From contig JADJTH010000008.1 in the NCBI GenBank assembly GCA_016711325.1, positions 1-64,000 of the forward strand: a stretch of DNA of 64,000 bases, read 5' to 3'. The translations under genes and the position numbers were made by a program. Of this stretch, positions 1 through 8,981 are shown piece by piece. The stretch comes from Nigerium sp. (GTDB lineage: Bacteria; Actinomycetota; Actinomycetes; Propionibacteriales; Propionibacteriaceae). The notes beneath the pieces were generated by a model that saw only the letters and a list, made by a program, of their open reading frames with translations, was not told the origin of the DNA and did no database searches. The stretch's first letter is position 1. Each line of letters starts with the position of its first letter.

Positions 1-179
1 TCGACGACCCTCTGATCGGCGCGTCGGCGGAACCAAAGAAACGACCTCGAACACGTCTCACTGACACCGAAGTGGACGTTATGCGAACAGCCCGCGCCGA
101 CGGTGTCAGCGTGAAGACGCTGGCACGCCGGTACGGAGTTCACCGGGGCACGGTGTGGGCGAAGACGCGGAGGCCGTGA
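1..179 (+). CDS. Recombinase/resolvase, C-terminal HTH tail (partial at left edge)
   Basis: The frame is open from the window edge (codons beginning at base 3) to a TGA at 177-179. The visible part is about 58 residues: a basic linker (PKKRPRTRLTDTE) followed by a helix-turn-helix of resolvase type (VSVKTLARRYGVHRGTVWA). That is the usual DNA-binding end of small serine recombinases, so this is most likely the tail of such an enzyme whose catalytic domain lies outside the window. A bare HTH regulator is possible. The gene converges on the ApeA-like gene, and the 92 bases between them hold nothing recognisable. Confidence 0.6.
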   Translation, partial: DDPLIGASAEPKKRPRTRLTDTEVDVMRTARADGVSVKTLARRYGVHRGTVWAKTRRP

Positions 180-271
180 GGAGAGATGAATCGACCGGCT
201 GTTGATGTGGCTAGCGCTATCGCTTGACATGCGCGACGAGCCTCAATCTTGTGTCGTCGGCGAGGTCAATC

Positions 272-1750
272 TCATTCATTGGGAGCGCATAGATGCCTAC
301 TCGCTTGTCGAGCTGTCGCACGCAACTGCGGGTGCTCCTTGACGATCTCTCGCTGCCGCTCGGCAGATAGCCCGACCTCGTGCAGCAGGTTCAATATCAC
401 CACCGCAGTGGTGACATCCACGATGGCGATCAACTCCTCGAAGGTGTGATTCGGTGTTCGTCCTTCGTGGGCCAGATCATTGCGTGCTCGCGTCGTCCGT
501 CGCGCCCATCGGTCAATGTCTGGGACGAGCGTGGACATCGCTTCCTGGTCTGGCCGAGCCGCAAGGGCGAACAACCGTTCGCGCAACGTGGGGTCATTAC
601 GGAGGGAGCCCTTGATGCGCTCACGATGCTGCTCAGGCACGTGCGTCAGCATCGCTTCACGCATCGGCTTGAACTCTTCACGCGGCATCGGCGGCTCGTC
701 TATGTCAAGACCGCGATGCAGCACCTCAGCCGCTCCGACCGCCGTCAGGAGGTTGTTCTCGATGTACTCAGCGGGCGCGTAGCGGAGCCCAAGGATCATG
801 TTCAGCGCCGATTGCATCTGCTCGTGCACCTTGCACCAGCGAGGGATGACCTCCTCGAACGGAAGCGTCTCGCATGTGAAGAACACACGGTGCGGCTCGA
901 TGACCTTCGCATCGTGATTTCCCACTTTCGAGGGCGAGTAGATCACCTCGACGTTCCACTCGCGTTGCGGCCTGGTCGGCTCAGGCTCCACATCGCCCTC
1001 CGCCAGCCTCAACCGCAGCCAGATCACTCCTGCGGCACGATGTGTCGCCAGTGCGATCAGGTCCTGGACCGTTCGGGCGAGCCTCATCGCCTCGCGCCAT
1101 GAGAACGGCGTCTCCCGGACGACCCGCACGAACGTCGTGTCACGCACACGGCCTGTAGTCCCGCCCTGACGTTGATCGAAGAACGGCAGGGTGTGGCGGT
1201 GCGCAAGAATGAACTCAGCTCCATCGGCCTTGACCGTCTGAGCCTCCACCGGCTTCACAGAGATGGTGCCGCTGCCATCGGAACGGCCTCTGGGAGCGCC
1301 CCAGAAGCCCTCGAATACAGACGTTGCTCCCCAGACCCCGAGGTTGTCCACGGAGACCTCCGCTGCCGAGAACACCACCTCGTCTTCACCGCTGACATGC
1401 GCTCCGATGAGGCCAGTGATGGACGTGATGGTCTGCTTGTCAGGAGTCTGGACGCGTGCGCCGTACGTGCGTTTGCCGCCGTTCGGGACGCAGCCGAAGA
1501 GAGTGATCTCTCGCTGCTCGGCAGCACCGTGGATCACCTCCCACGTTCGGCGTCCTTCATGAAATGCCACCACGCCGGGAGAGATCGTCGTGCTGATGCG
1601 GTCCTCGAACGTGCCTATCAACGTGAGCGCCAGCCCATCAGCGCTCGTGTACCGAAGGGTACCCGGCACCTTGTGGTCGGGCTCGTCGGGCAGCCACCAC
1701 TCTCCGGCCCACTCGCCGTCGTCATCGAGATTCAGTGGTTCATGAGACAC
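272..1750 (-). CDS. ApeA-like HEPN-domain anti-phage protein
   Basis: 492 residues. The N-terminal half (about 1-200) is a beta-rich region resembling the ApeA N-terminal domain (EWWLPD, GTLRYTS, ISTTISP). The C-terminal half is helical and carries the HEPN signature RNDLAH at 423-428 (R-N-x3-H) after an earlier helix with an EVLHRGL segment near 342. HEPN proteins of this kind are predicted or shown RNases that act in abortive infection, probably cutting RNA on phage infection; ApeA is a named family. The start overlaps the end of the TIGR04141 gene by 11 bases, so the two are translationally linked and belong to the defence operon. Family assignment comes from motif and layout, not a database search. 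Confidence 0.7.
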   Translation of the reverse strand: MSHEPLNLDDDGEWAGEWWLPDEPDHKVPGTLRYTSADGLALTLIGTFEDRISTTISPGVVAFHEGRRTWEVIHGAAEQREITLFGCVPNGGKRTYGARVQTPDKQTITSITGLIGAHVSGEDEVVFSAAEVSVDNLGVWGATSVFEGFWGAPRGRSDGSGTISVKPVEAQTVKADGAEFILAHRHTLPFFDQRQGGTTGRVRDTTFVRVVRETPFSWREAMRLARTVQDLIALATHRAAGVIWLRLRLAEGDVEPEPTRPQREWNVEVIYSPSKVGNHDAKVIEPHRVFFTCETLPFEEVIPRWCKVHEQMQSALNMILGLRYAPAEYIENNLLTAVGAAEVLHRGLDIDEPPMPREEFKPMREAMLTHVPEQHRERIKGSLRNDPTLRERLFALAARPDQEAMSTLVPDIDRWARRTTRARNDLAHEGRTPNHTFEELIAIVDVTTAVVILNLLHEVGLSAERQREIVKEHPQLRATARQASRHLCAPNE

Positions 1751-3383
1751 TCTGGATTTCCTCGTTCTCGCCTTGGCCAGGGTCGATGATCGGAACTCGC
1801 GCGATCGCGACGGTGAACCCCATCGTGAAGAGTTGTCGCCCCTGTTGCATCAGGTTCAGTTTGCTGAAGAAGGGCAGCCAGTCTCGCCCTTCACGGCTGG
1901 AGTTGGCGATGACAGCGTAGGTCACACGGTAACGAGATCTATCGACGGCTTCCTCTGCGCTGGGCACCAAGCGCAACCAGCTCTCAAGAGCTTCCTGGGG
2001 CACTTCTGCCTGGATCAGTTCGCGGACCTGGGTTCGGAAGATGCCGTCGTTGACGAACGTTGCGGCGGACACTCCTCCTTGGGCAAAGAGGTGGCTCAGT
2101 GTTGCGGAACGGGACTTGCGCTTCACATGGATCAAGTCGCCGTCATCCGAGAGGACATCACAGAACTCGATGCCGCTGCTGGCGCCTCCTGGCCGCTTGA
2201 TGCGTGCATCGAGCTTGAGGAGGTGCTGGGGCGAACTGAGGGCGAGGCGGGCGTTGTAGTCGGCTTCAACCTCTCCGACGTGTGCTGGCGGAAGCTGAAC
2301 CGTCGCGTCGATGAGCCCAGCCGCGAAGGCATCGACCTCCTCGACCAAGGTGGTGCTGACAGCGAACCAGCGACCTTCTATGAGGACGTGCAATTGGTCG
2401 TTGATCCGCTGCTCAGTAACGAGGCACTGATAGAGGTTCCAACGCTTGTCAAAGTTCCCTGAGCGTCCGAACCGCACCCACACATACCTGGACTTGAGAT
2501 TCTCGACTGTGATGGTGGCGCGGTCTTCTCCGATGCGATCAAGATATTCATCGAGATCAAGGTCGTCATAGACATGGCTTCGCGTTCCTGCGATCTTGAA
2601 GCCGTCGATGTCCTCCCAATCGATAGCTTCCGGCATTGCCAGGTGCGTTGATCCGGTCGCTCCGCTTCGCAACTGCTCCACGAGGAGATCGTTGAGCGCT
2701 CCGATGCTTGCGCTGTCACGCACGAGCGAGAGTTGGTCGATCCAGCCAAAGTCTGTCTTGTAGTCGTCGGCTTCGAACGCGACAAGCAGGTCATCGCAGA
2801 TAGCAGGCAGCTCCGTCACCGGCGCCTTGACTCCCATCACAAGTGAGTCCGCACCGGCGATTCGTTTCGTCACGGACTGGTCGCGCGGCTCCCCGGTGAC
2901 TGCTCTCAGGATGTCGCGCGATACGTCGACACCAAATGTGGGCAGTTCAGCACTCTTGCTCGCCTGAGTATTCGTCGTAACCACAAGATCCTCGAAGGTC
3001 TTGGTATCCAGACTTCGAATCTGACGAGGGTCGATTCGGTTGAGTGCCACTCGGAGTCCGAACTGGTACTCGATCTTTGACAGGTCGAGGAGTGACCTGC
3101 CGTAACCGAATGTGAGGGCGAAGATGCGCCCGCTGGTGCGCAGAAGCAGCAAGGCGGACGTGGAAGACGATCTGAGGCTGCCGAGCTGGTCGGCGAGTAC
3201 CGGCTGGACGAATCCAACCCATGAAGGCACAGACGGGCGGGGCTGGACATAGACGAAGCGCCCGTCTACGCTCGCCGACGGATCGAGATCCACCGCGACG
3301 CTGGCCTTCTCCGTATCCAGCGCATCCTCGAACTCGGCAACGTCCTGGCGAAGAAGGTAGAAGGTGAGCCGTAGTGCCTTCAC
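1740..3383 (-). CDS. TIGR04141 / DUF6119 sporadically distributed protein
   Basis: 547 residues from a GTG at 3383 preceded by AAGGGGA at good spacing. An upstream in-frame ATG at 3827 is rejected because its codons overlap the 3' part of hsdR in another frame and read as low-complexity Arg/Ser/Thr. The protein opens with LRLTFYLLRQD and ends with the family's typical YRVTYAVIANSS and MGFTVAIARV blocks. Near residues 420-440 an E-F-C-D then I-H-V-K-R spacing resembles a PD-(D/E)xK nuclease core; this is inference. The family is known for patchy distribution beside restriction and other defence genes. It sits 70 bases after hsdR and overlaps the ApeA-like gene, so it is probably a defence component of unknown activity. 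Confidence 0.72.
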   Translation of the reverse strand: MKALRLTFYLLRQDVAEFEDALDTEKASVAVDLDPSASVDGRFVYVQPRPSVPSWVGFVQPVLADQLGSLRSSSTSALLLLRTSGRIFALTFGYGRSLLDLSKIEYQFGLRVALNRIDPRQIRSLDTKTFEDLVVTTNTQASKSAELPTFGVDVSRDILRAVTGEPRDQSVTKRIAGADSLVMGVKAPVTELPAICDDLLVAFEADDYKTDFGWIDQLSLVRDSASIGALNDLLVEQLRSGATGSTHLAMPEAIDWEDIDGFKIAGTRSHVYDDLDLDEYLDRIGEDRATITVENLKSRYVWVRFGRSGNFDKRWNLYQCLVTEQRINDQLHVLIEGRWFAVSTTLVEEVDAFAAGLIDATVQLPPAHVGEVEADYNARLALSSPQHLLKLDARIKRPGGASSGIEFCDVLSDDGDLIHVKRKSRSATLSHLFAQGGVSAATFVNDGIFRTQVRELIQAEVPQEALESWLRLVPSAEEAVDRSRYRVTYAVIANSSREGRDWLPFFSKLNLMQQGRQLFTMGFTVAIARVPIIDPGQGENEEIQSVS

Positions 3384-3453
3384 TTGATTCCCCTTGATGA
3401 TGAGCCTCGCGGCGTCGAACTCATGCGGGCATCTGGTCGCGTTGGCCCGGCCT

Positions 3454-6223
3454 TCATGCGCTCTTCCTGTACGTTGCGTTGAACACGGCGTCGGCCAGCC
3501 AGCGTTTGAAGCTCTCGTTGTCCTGGAACTCTTTGAAGAGCTGCGTGTCATCGGCGATGAGCCGCAGCATGACCTGGCCGAGTGCGCGGTCGCTCTCGAC
3601 GCGCGCGTTCGCCGGGTCGTTGTTTGCCTGCGCGTGTCGGTAGGCCTCGTCTTCGGCGACGAGGCGTGGGATCTCCTCGGTGATGAAGCGTTCGACGCGG
3701 TCGGCGTCGTTCCATTCGATGTTGCCGAAGTGGGCGTTGAAGCTCTTGACGATCTCCGAGAGTCTCTCCAGTTCGGGCGTCGCCAGCATGCCGCCGCCTG
3801 CCGCGGGCACGGGGTCGAGCAGGCCATCTTCGTCGTCCAGCACGATCTTCATCGCTGTGAGCTTCTCGGCACGGTAAGACTCGAGGTCGATGTTCTCCAG
3901 GATTCCGGCGGCGAAGTCTTCCTCCTTCGGGGCGGGGAGCTTCGGCACGAGGTGGTCGAGGAAGATCGAGCGCTTCTCCCACTCAGGGCTGCCGTAGGGC
4001 AGCACCGTGGAGAGGAAGTTGTAGGTGCGCAGGAAGGCCTTCGCGTCGCCCTTGAACCTGACCTGATCGTCTTCCTCGGGAAGTTCGACGTACTCCGCGA
4101 CGCACGCATCGAGAATGGGATCGAGCTGGTCGCGAGGCTCACCGGCCAGGTAGCGCGTCACGAACTCGTCGACGTGTTCCGGCGTGTAAATGCCGAAGGC
4201 GTCGAGGTCGTTGACGAGGTCATGCAGCTTGTTGGGGTCGGTCTCTTCGGCGAGCACGGTGGTGCGGTAATACGGATCGAAAGTGCGCTGGATGTCCTCG
4301 GCATCGTTGGCGAAGTCGAGCACGAACGTCTCATACTTCGCCGGGTGCGCCCGGTTGAGCCGCGAGAGGGTTTGGACCGCGAGCACACCCGACAGGGTCT
4401 TGTCGACGTACATGGTGTGCAGCAGCGGCTCGTCGTACCCGGTCTGGAACTTGTTGGCGACGACGAGGATTCGGTACGGGTCGGTCTTGATCTGCTCAGC
4501 TGACCATCGCGCGGGCCTGCCCGCCGATCTTCTGCTTGGCGATCACCTGGCCGAGGAAGTGCTCGACCATGATGTCGGCCTTCTGCGCGATCGCGTGCTG
4601 GTTACCCTCGACGTAGGCTCGAAGCTTCTTCGAGGCCCGCTTCACATCGAACTCCGGGTCGTCCTCGACCGTCTTCATCAGCTTGTAGTAGCTACCCACC
4701 GGCGTGTAGTTCGCGAGCACATCCACGATAAAGCCCTCTTGGATGGCCTGCTTCATCGTGTACGAGTGGAATGGGCGATGGCCGACCGTGCCGTCGGGGT
4801 TCGAGACCGGTTCGCCGAACATCTCCAGCGTCTTGTTTTTCGGTGTCGCAGTGAACGCGAAGTAGCTCGCATTCGGCAGCAGCTTCTTCGCTTCGATGAT
4901 CCGGTTGATCTGATCCTCGACGCTGTCCTCCTCATCAGAATCAACACCGCCACCGAGCGCGCGAGACACGGCGGCCGAGGTCTTCGAACCCTGAGACGAG
5001 TGGGCCTCATCGATGACGATGGCGAAGTTGCGGCCCTGATGCTCTGAGCCGATGTCATCGAGAATGTAGGGAAACTTCTGCACCGTTGTGACGATGATCT
5101 TCTTGCCCGCCGTGATCGCCCGGCGCAGGTCTCCCGAGCGATCCGCGTGGACGACTGTCGAGCCGACCTGCAAGAACGACTTGATGGTCTGCGAGAGCTG
5201 ATCGTCAAGGATCACGCGGTCGGTGACGACGATGACGGAGTCGAAGGCCACGGCCCCCTGGTGAGTGGCCTCGACAAGCTGGTGCACGAGCCAGGCGATC
5301 GAGTTCGACTTGCCACTGCCCGCAGAGTGCTGGATGAGGTACCGCCGACCCGCCCCGCCCTCGGCGACATCGGCGAGCAGCTTTCGCACTACGTCAAGCT
5401 GGTGATAGCGCGGGAAGATCGCCTTCGCCGTGCGTTTACCCGTCTTCGGGTTCTTCTCGGTGACGACCTGCGCGTAGTTCTCGATGATGCCGGCGAGACT
5501 CTCCGGGGCAAGGACTCGCCGCCACAGGTAGTCGGTCATCACCCCGTCAGCGTTGGGCGGGTTACCAGCGCCGTCGTTGAACCCCTGGTCGAAGGGCAGG
5601 AACCATGACGACTTACCCTTGAGTTGCGTGCAGAACCGAACCCGCTGATCGTCGAGAGCGAAGTGCGCGATCGTGCGCCCGAAGGCGAACAGCAGCTCTC
5701 GCGGGTCGCGCTCACGCTGGTACTGCTGCACAGCGTCATCGACGGTCTGCTTGGTGATGTTGTTCTTCAGCTCGAAGGTGAACACCGGCAGGACGTTGAC
5801 AAACGCCACGAGATCGACGGCGTCGCCCCGGTTGCTGGGACTGTGGTGCACCTGCCGGGTGACGACGAAACGGTTCGCCGCGAACAGCTCGGCGGCCTTC
5901 GCGTTGCCATCGGTCGCGGACGGGTAGTACAGGTCGATGTGCTGTCCGAGATGGTCGACCCCGTTGCGCAGCAGGTGCACGACGCCGCGCTTGGTGATCT
6001 CGCCCTGCAAGCGGGCAAGGAACTTGTGACGAGCAGGAGGCGACTCGGCAAACGACAATGCCTTCGCAGCGTTCGGCTGCGTCTCCTCGATGAACGTGGT
6101 CAGGTGGCCGAGGTCGAGCGCGTAGGCTGCGTCGAAGTCGGCTGTTGCGCCCTCGGTCCAGCCACCTTCGACCATCTGGTCGACGATGAGTTCTTCAAGG
6201 CTCGCTTCATTGAGGCGGTGCAT
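3454..6223 (-). pseudogene. hsdR: Type I restriction subunit HsdR, internal deletion and frameshift
   Basis: The endonuclease/translocase subunit of a type I restriction system, present in two frames. The 5' part (6223-4496, 575 aa) has the nuclease motif ELK (151-153), Walker A GSGKS (302-306), DEAH (405-408) and motif III FTATP, and ends QARAMVS-stop. The 3' part resumes in another frame with IKTDPYRILVVANKFQTGYDEP just after 4500 and continues through the motif VI-like QTLSRLNRAHP to 3454. In intact homologues some 50-70 residues separate these two blocks; here they abut, so a segment of length not divisible by three was lost near 4497. The start lies 2 bases after higA. Restriction activity should be lost unless this is an assembly error. 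Confidence 0.85.
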
Positions 6224-6225
6224 TG

Positions 6226-7302
6226 TCAGTTGCTCTCTTCAGCCGCATCGGGAGCCCAGATGAGACGCACCTTGAGCCGCTGACCCCAGGCGAAGTCGCC
6301 CGTGATCCGCTGGGCCTGACCAAGAACGATGCTCGGCGCGATGCCAAGGTCTGACGCGAGATCGGACACGGCGGCAATATTGCGCCCGGTTGGCAACCGG
6401 TCACGGTAGCGCTCGGGAACGAGGGTTGACGAGGCGAACTCATCGGCCTCAGCTTCCGCCTGGTCACCCGCGCCTTGAAAGAAGACCGTGTTGTGACCGT
6501 GCAGCAGCACATGGCCCAGCTCGTGGAAGAGGGTGAACCACAGTTGGTCGTCGGTTTTGCCGCGGACGGAGAGCTGCACCACCGGGTGCCCCGCGATCCA
6601 ACGGGTTGCCCCATGCACGCCGAAGCCTGGGATCGGCGGAATCAGGCAGAGCGCCACGCCCACTCCACGTAGAAGCTCAGTTGCCTCCTCAAGTGCCTCA
6701 ACGGGGTTCGCGTGCGCCGTCAGCGCACGCAACTGTGGAAGCAACGCTTCGAGTGCGGCCCGGTCATAGTCGCTGAGCCTCTCGATCCCGGCTTCGCGTT
6801 CGCCAAGCGCAAGCCAGGTGGCACGCTCGTACACCTTGTCGGTGGCGAGCGTCGCTCTGCGGTAGGCCACCTTCCCATGCGCCCAGGTGGCGTCGAAGGC
6901 GTCGAGGTGCGCTATCCCGAAGATGGTCAACAGCTCCCGCACTGTTCCCGCCTTGTCACGTGACTCAGCCGAAACGAACTTCCACTCGCGTAGGTACTTG
7001 AGGGGAAACCGCTTCGCCTGTTCGTACTGAGCAGCGAGCCGATCGGTCTCCGCGAGGCGGGCGAGGTCCTCTCGGTAGCCCGCCTCAAAGCGGTTCCAAA
7101 TCCGAGCTGGGATGCCAGTGACCCGCTCCAGCCCAAGCGCTACCGTCGCCGACAAGGGTGCCTTGCCAGAGAGCAGCTCGGAGACGTGCTTCGGGGTCGC
7201 GTCCAGACGGCGTGCCAGCTCGGCGGCGTTGATGCCGTGGTCATCGAGCCACTCCTTGATGTGGTCGCCCGGAGAAACGGCGTAGTCAGGAAGGGTAGTC
7301 AT
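6226..7302 (-). CDS. higA: HigA-type antitoxin with ImmA/IrrE metallopeptidase domain
   Basis: 358 residues. An XRE helix-turn-helix (about 14-65, NAAELARRLDATPKHVSELL) is followed by a C-terminal zinc peptidase domain with HELGH at 260-264. This is the long HigA architecture, which binds and neutralises the neighbouring HigB-like toxin and represses the operon. It follows higB after 11 bases and precedes hsdR by 2 bases, so hsdR translation is tied to this pair. The proposed operator is the palindrome abutting higB. It could act as an ImmA-like regulator that responds to damage or phage signals rather than a simple antitoxin. Confidence 0.85.
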   Translation of the reverse strand: MTTLPDYAVSPGDHIKEWLDDHGINAAELARRLDATPKHVSELLSGKAPLSATVALGLERVTGIPARIWNRFEAGYREDLARLAETDRLAAQYEQAKRFPLKYLREWKFVSAESRDKAGTVRELLTIFGIAHLDAFDATWAHGKVAYRRATLATDKVYERATWLALGEREAGIERLSDYDRAALEALLPQLRALTAHANPVEALEEATELLRGVGVALCLIPPIPGFGVHGATRWIAGHPVVQLSVRGKTDDQLWFTLFHELGHVLLHGHNTVFFQGAGDQAEAEADEFASSTLVPERYRDRLPTGRNIAAVSDLASDLGIAPSIVLGQAQRITGDFAWGQRLKVRLIWAPDAAEESN

Positions 7303-7313
7303 GTCAGCTCCTC

Positions 7314-7607
7314 TCAGTGATAGTCAACGATCTCGCGGATGAGAACGACGGTGATGATGGTGCCATCGGGTTCCACGATGAGTCGCCAGTTCGCGGTCAA
7401 CCGGCCAGACCACTGCCCGGCACGGTCACCCTTCAGCTCCTCCCACTTGCCCGCGATGAACAACAGGTCACCGAGTTCGCTGACCCGCCGCAACTCATCG
7501 AGGCGTAGCTTCAGAGCCTTCGCGCGCTGCGCGCCGAGCTTGCGCTGCATGTAGCGCGCATCGGTGCACTGACGCTCCAGCTCGTTGTCCCCATACCTCA
7601 ACTCCAT
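7314..7607 (-). CDS. higB: RelE/HigB-family toxin
   Basis: 97 residues of RelE/ParE fold type: an N-terminal helix pair (CTDARYMQRKLGAQRA, LRLDELRRVSELGDL) and C-terminal strands (WSGRLTANWRLIVEPDG, VVLIREIVDYH). Members cleave mRNA on the ribosome. The toxin-first order with a HigA partner directly downstream is the HigBA arrangement. The ATG directly abuts a perfect inverted repeat, leaving no room for a Shine-Dalgarno sequence, so a leaderless transcript is likely. It lies between hsdS and hsdR, an insertion seen in some type I loci, where it may make loss of the restriction locus toxic. Confidence 0.85.
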   Translation of the reverse strand: MELRYGDNELERQCTDARYMQRKLGAQRAKALKLRLDELRRVSELGDLLFIAGKWEELKGDRAGQWSGRLTANWRLIVEPDGTIITVVLIREIVDYH

Positions 7608-7630
7608 AGTGTTACCTATATCGTAACACT
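7608..7630 (-). promoter_or_regulatory. Palindromic operator/promoter of higBA
   Basis: Perfect 8-bp inverted repeat AGTGTTAC / GTAACACT with a 7-base AT-rich spacer, ending at the base before the higB ATG. Read on the minus strand the spacer gives TATAGG, a plausible -10 box whose start point would fall on or next to the ATG. A HigA dimer bound here would block both promoter and start codon. The palindrome is seen directly; its role is inferred. Confidence 0.75.
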
Positions 7631-7658
7631 CGTCAGGCGGTTCGGGTAGCCGTCAGGG

Positions 7659-8981
7659 TCACTCATCGGCCAGCTCCTCCTCGCGGTTGTCGCTCTCTAC
7701 GGTGTGGATCGAGTCGTCCAGGTCGCGACTTTCGCACTCTGGCACGTCACGGAGCGTCGCCGCGATCGCACGCACATCCAGCTGCCCAGTGACTACATCG
7801 GCAACCAGGCGCGTGCGGAACTCCTGGAGGAGAGCGATCTCGCGACGAGTCTTCTCAACCGCGAGCACAGTTTCGGCAGCGCTCTCCGACACGTCCATGA
7901 CAAGCCGTCGCTGCTCATCGAGCGTCGGCAGAGGAACCTTGAAGGCTTTCAAGTCAGCAATTGTGAGCGCACCCTTCGTTCCCCCGTTTCCGTCGCTGAT
8001 GCGACGGAGCTCGTCGTACCCGGCCGTGAGCGCGAGATGTAGGAAGTCGGCGCGCATACGGCCCGCCCTCGGCGTAATGAATGCGAGGTGCTGATTGATC
8101 GTGGCCCTGATCCGTAGCACGGCCGACATCCCCCGCGTCTTTCCTTGGCCAGTGATCCCGACCAGGACACTTTCCGGCTCCACAATTGGGAGGTGACACT
8201 CAGTTAGTGCGGCGGCAGTGACGAACTGATCGGCAGAGTCAACTACACCGAGATTTACGACAGAACTGTTGAGCCACGGAGTATCGCCGTCCCAGTAGGC
8301 AGGATTTGAACGGGAGGGGGTCGAACCATTGCCCATCCGCCCCAAGCGACCCAGGGGCCAGAGCGGCCAAACAGAACCCGTCAACAAGCTACGAACACGA
8401 ACCCGTTGTTGTTCTTCAAGGAGGGCGATGAGGCGGCGCTTGGCGGCGATGGCCTTGTCGATGCGGGCGTTCGCGTGGGCGAGATACCTCACGATCGCCG
8501 CCTGCTCCTCCGTCGGCGGCAGCAGAACCTCGATATTCCGCATTCTTGGAATGTTCAGATCCCACTGCCCGATGCGAACGCCGTCGGATGCCGCCCCGAA
8601 TTTGGCGACGTAGGGTCTACTGCGGAGTAGGTACTCACCGAAACGCGGCACGGCGAAGTCGGCGGCAAATACAAAGTAGGCCGGGCTCACGATGCCATCA
8701 ACAGGGGCCAGTCCGAGCGACCCTTGCCATGCCTTCATCTTGTTGATCACAAGGTCGCCCGCGTGAGCGACCTTGTAGTTGCTCAAGTCTTCGGGAATGG
8801 TGTTGTGATTCGCGTCATCGACGGAACGCACGAAGACGCCGCGCTCGCGTGCAACAGTCAGGAGCGGTAGATCTGCCCGATTCCGTTCGCTCCGCGCTAC
8901 CAGCATGGACCGCAGCGAACGGCTCGACCAACCGTCACTCGCGCGATTCACTCTCGGCAGCGAGAAGAATCCGGAGGTCAT
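7659..8981 (-). CDS. hsdS: Type I restriction-modification specificity subunit HsdS
   Basis: 440 residues with two target-recognition halves (about 1-165 and 205-365), each followed by a conserved helical spacer (LPPTEEQAAIVRYLAHANARIDKAI and LPTLDEQRRLVMDVSESAAETV). Each half reads one part of a bipartite DNA site, and the helices set the spacing and bind HsdM. Its ATG overlaps the hsdM stop by one base (TAATG). The last 50 residues are an acidic tail beyond the usual end. Target specificity cannot be read from the sequence. Confidence 0.9.
   Translation of the reverse strand: MTSGFFSLPRVNRASDGWSSRSLRSMLVARSERNRADLPLLTVARERGVFVRSVDDANHNTIPEDLSNYKVAHAGDLVINKMKAWQGSLGLAPVDGIVSPAYFVFAADFAVPRFGEYLLRSRPYVAKFGAASDGVRIGQWDLNIPRMRNIEVLLPPTEEQAAIVRYLAHANARIDKAIAAKRRLIALLEEQQRVRVRSLLTGSVWPLWPLGRLGRMGNGSTPSRSNPAYWDGDTPWLNSSVVNLGVVDSADQFVTAAALTECHLPIVEPESVLVGITGQGKTRGMSAVLRIRATINQHLAFITPRAGRMRADFLHLALTAGYDELRRISDGNGGTKGALTIADLKAFKVPLPTLDEQRRLVMDVSESAAETVLAVEKTRREIALLQEFRTRLVADVVTGQLDVRAIAATLRDVPECESRDLDDSIHTVESDNREEELADE

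Noticed and set aside
180..271. TTGACA at 223 as a promoter
   Set aside because: No -10 at proper spacing and no plus-strand gene follows; the genes here converge.
1740..3827. Longer start (ATG 3827) for the TIGR04141 gene
   Set aside because: The extra 148 codons overlap the hsdR 3' part in another frame and are low-complexity; GTG 3383 has a clear ribosome site.
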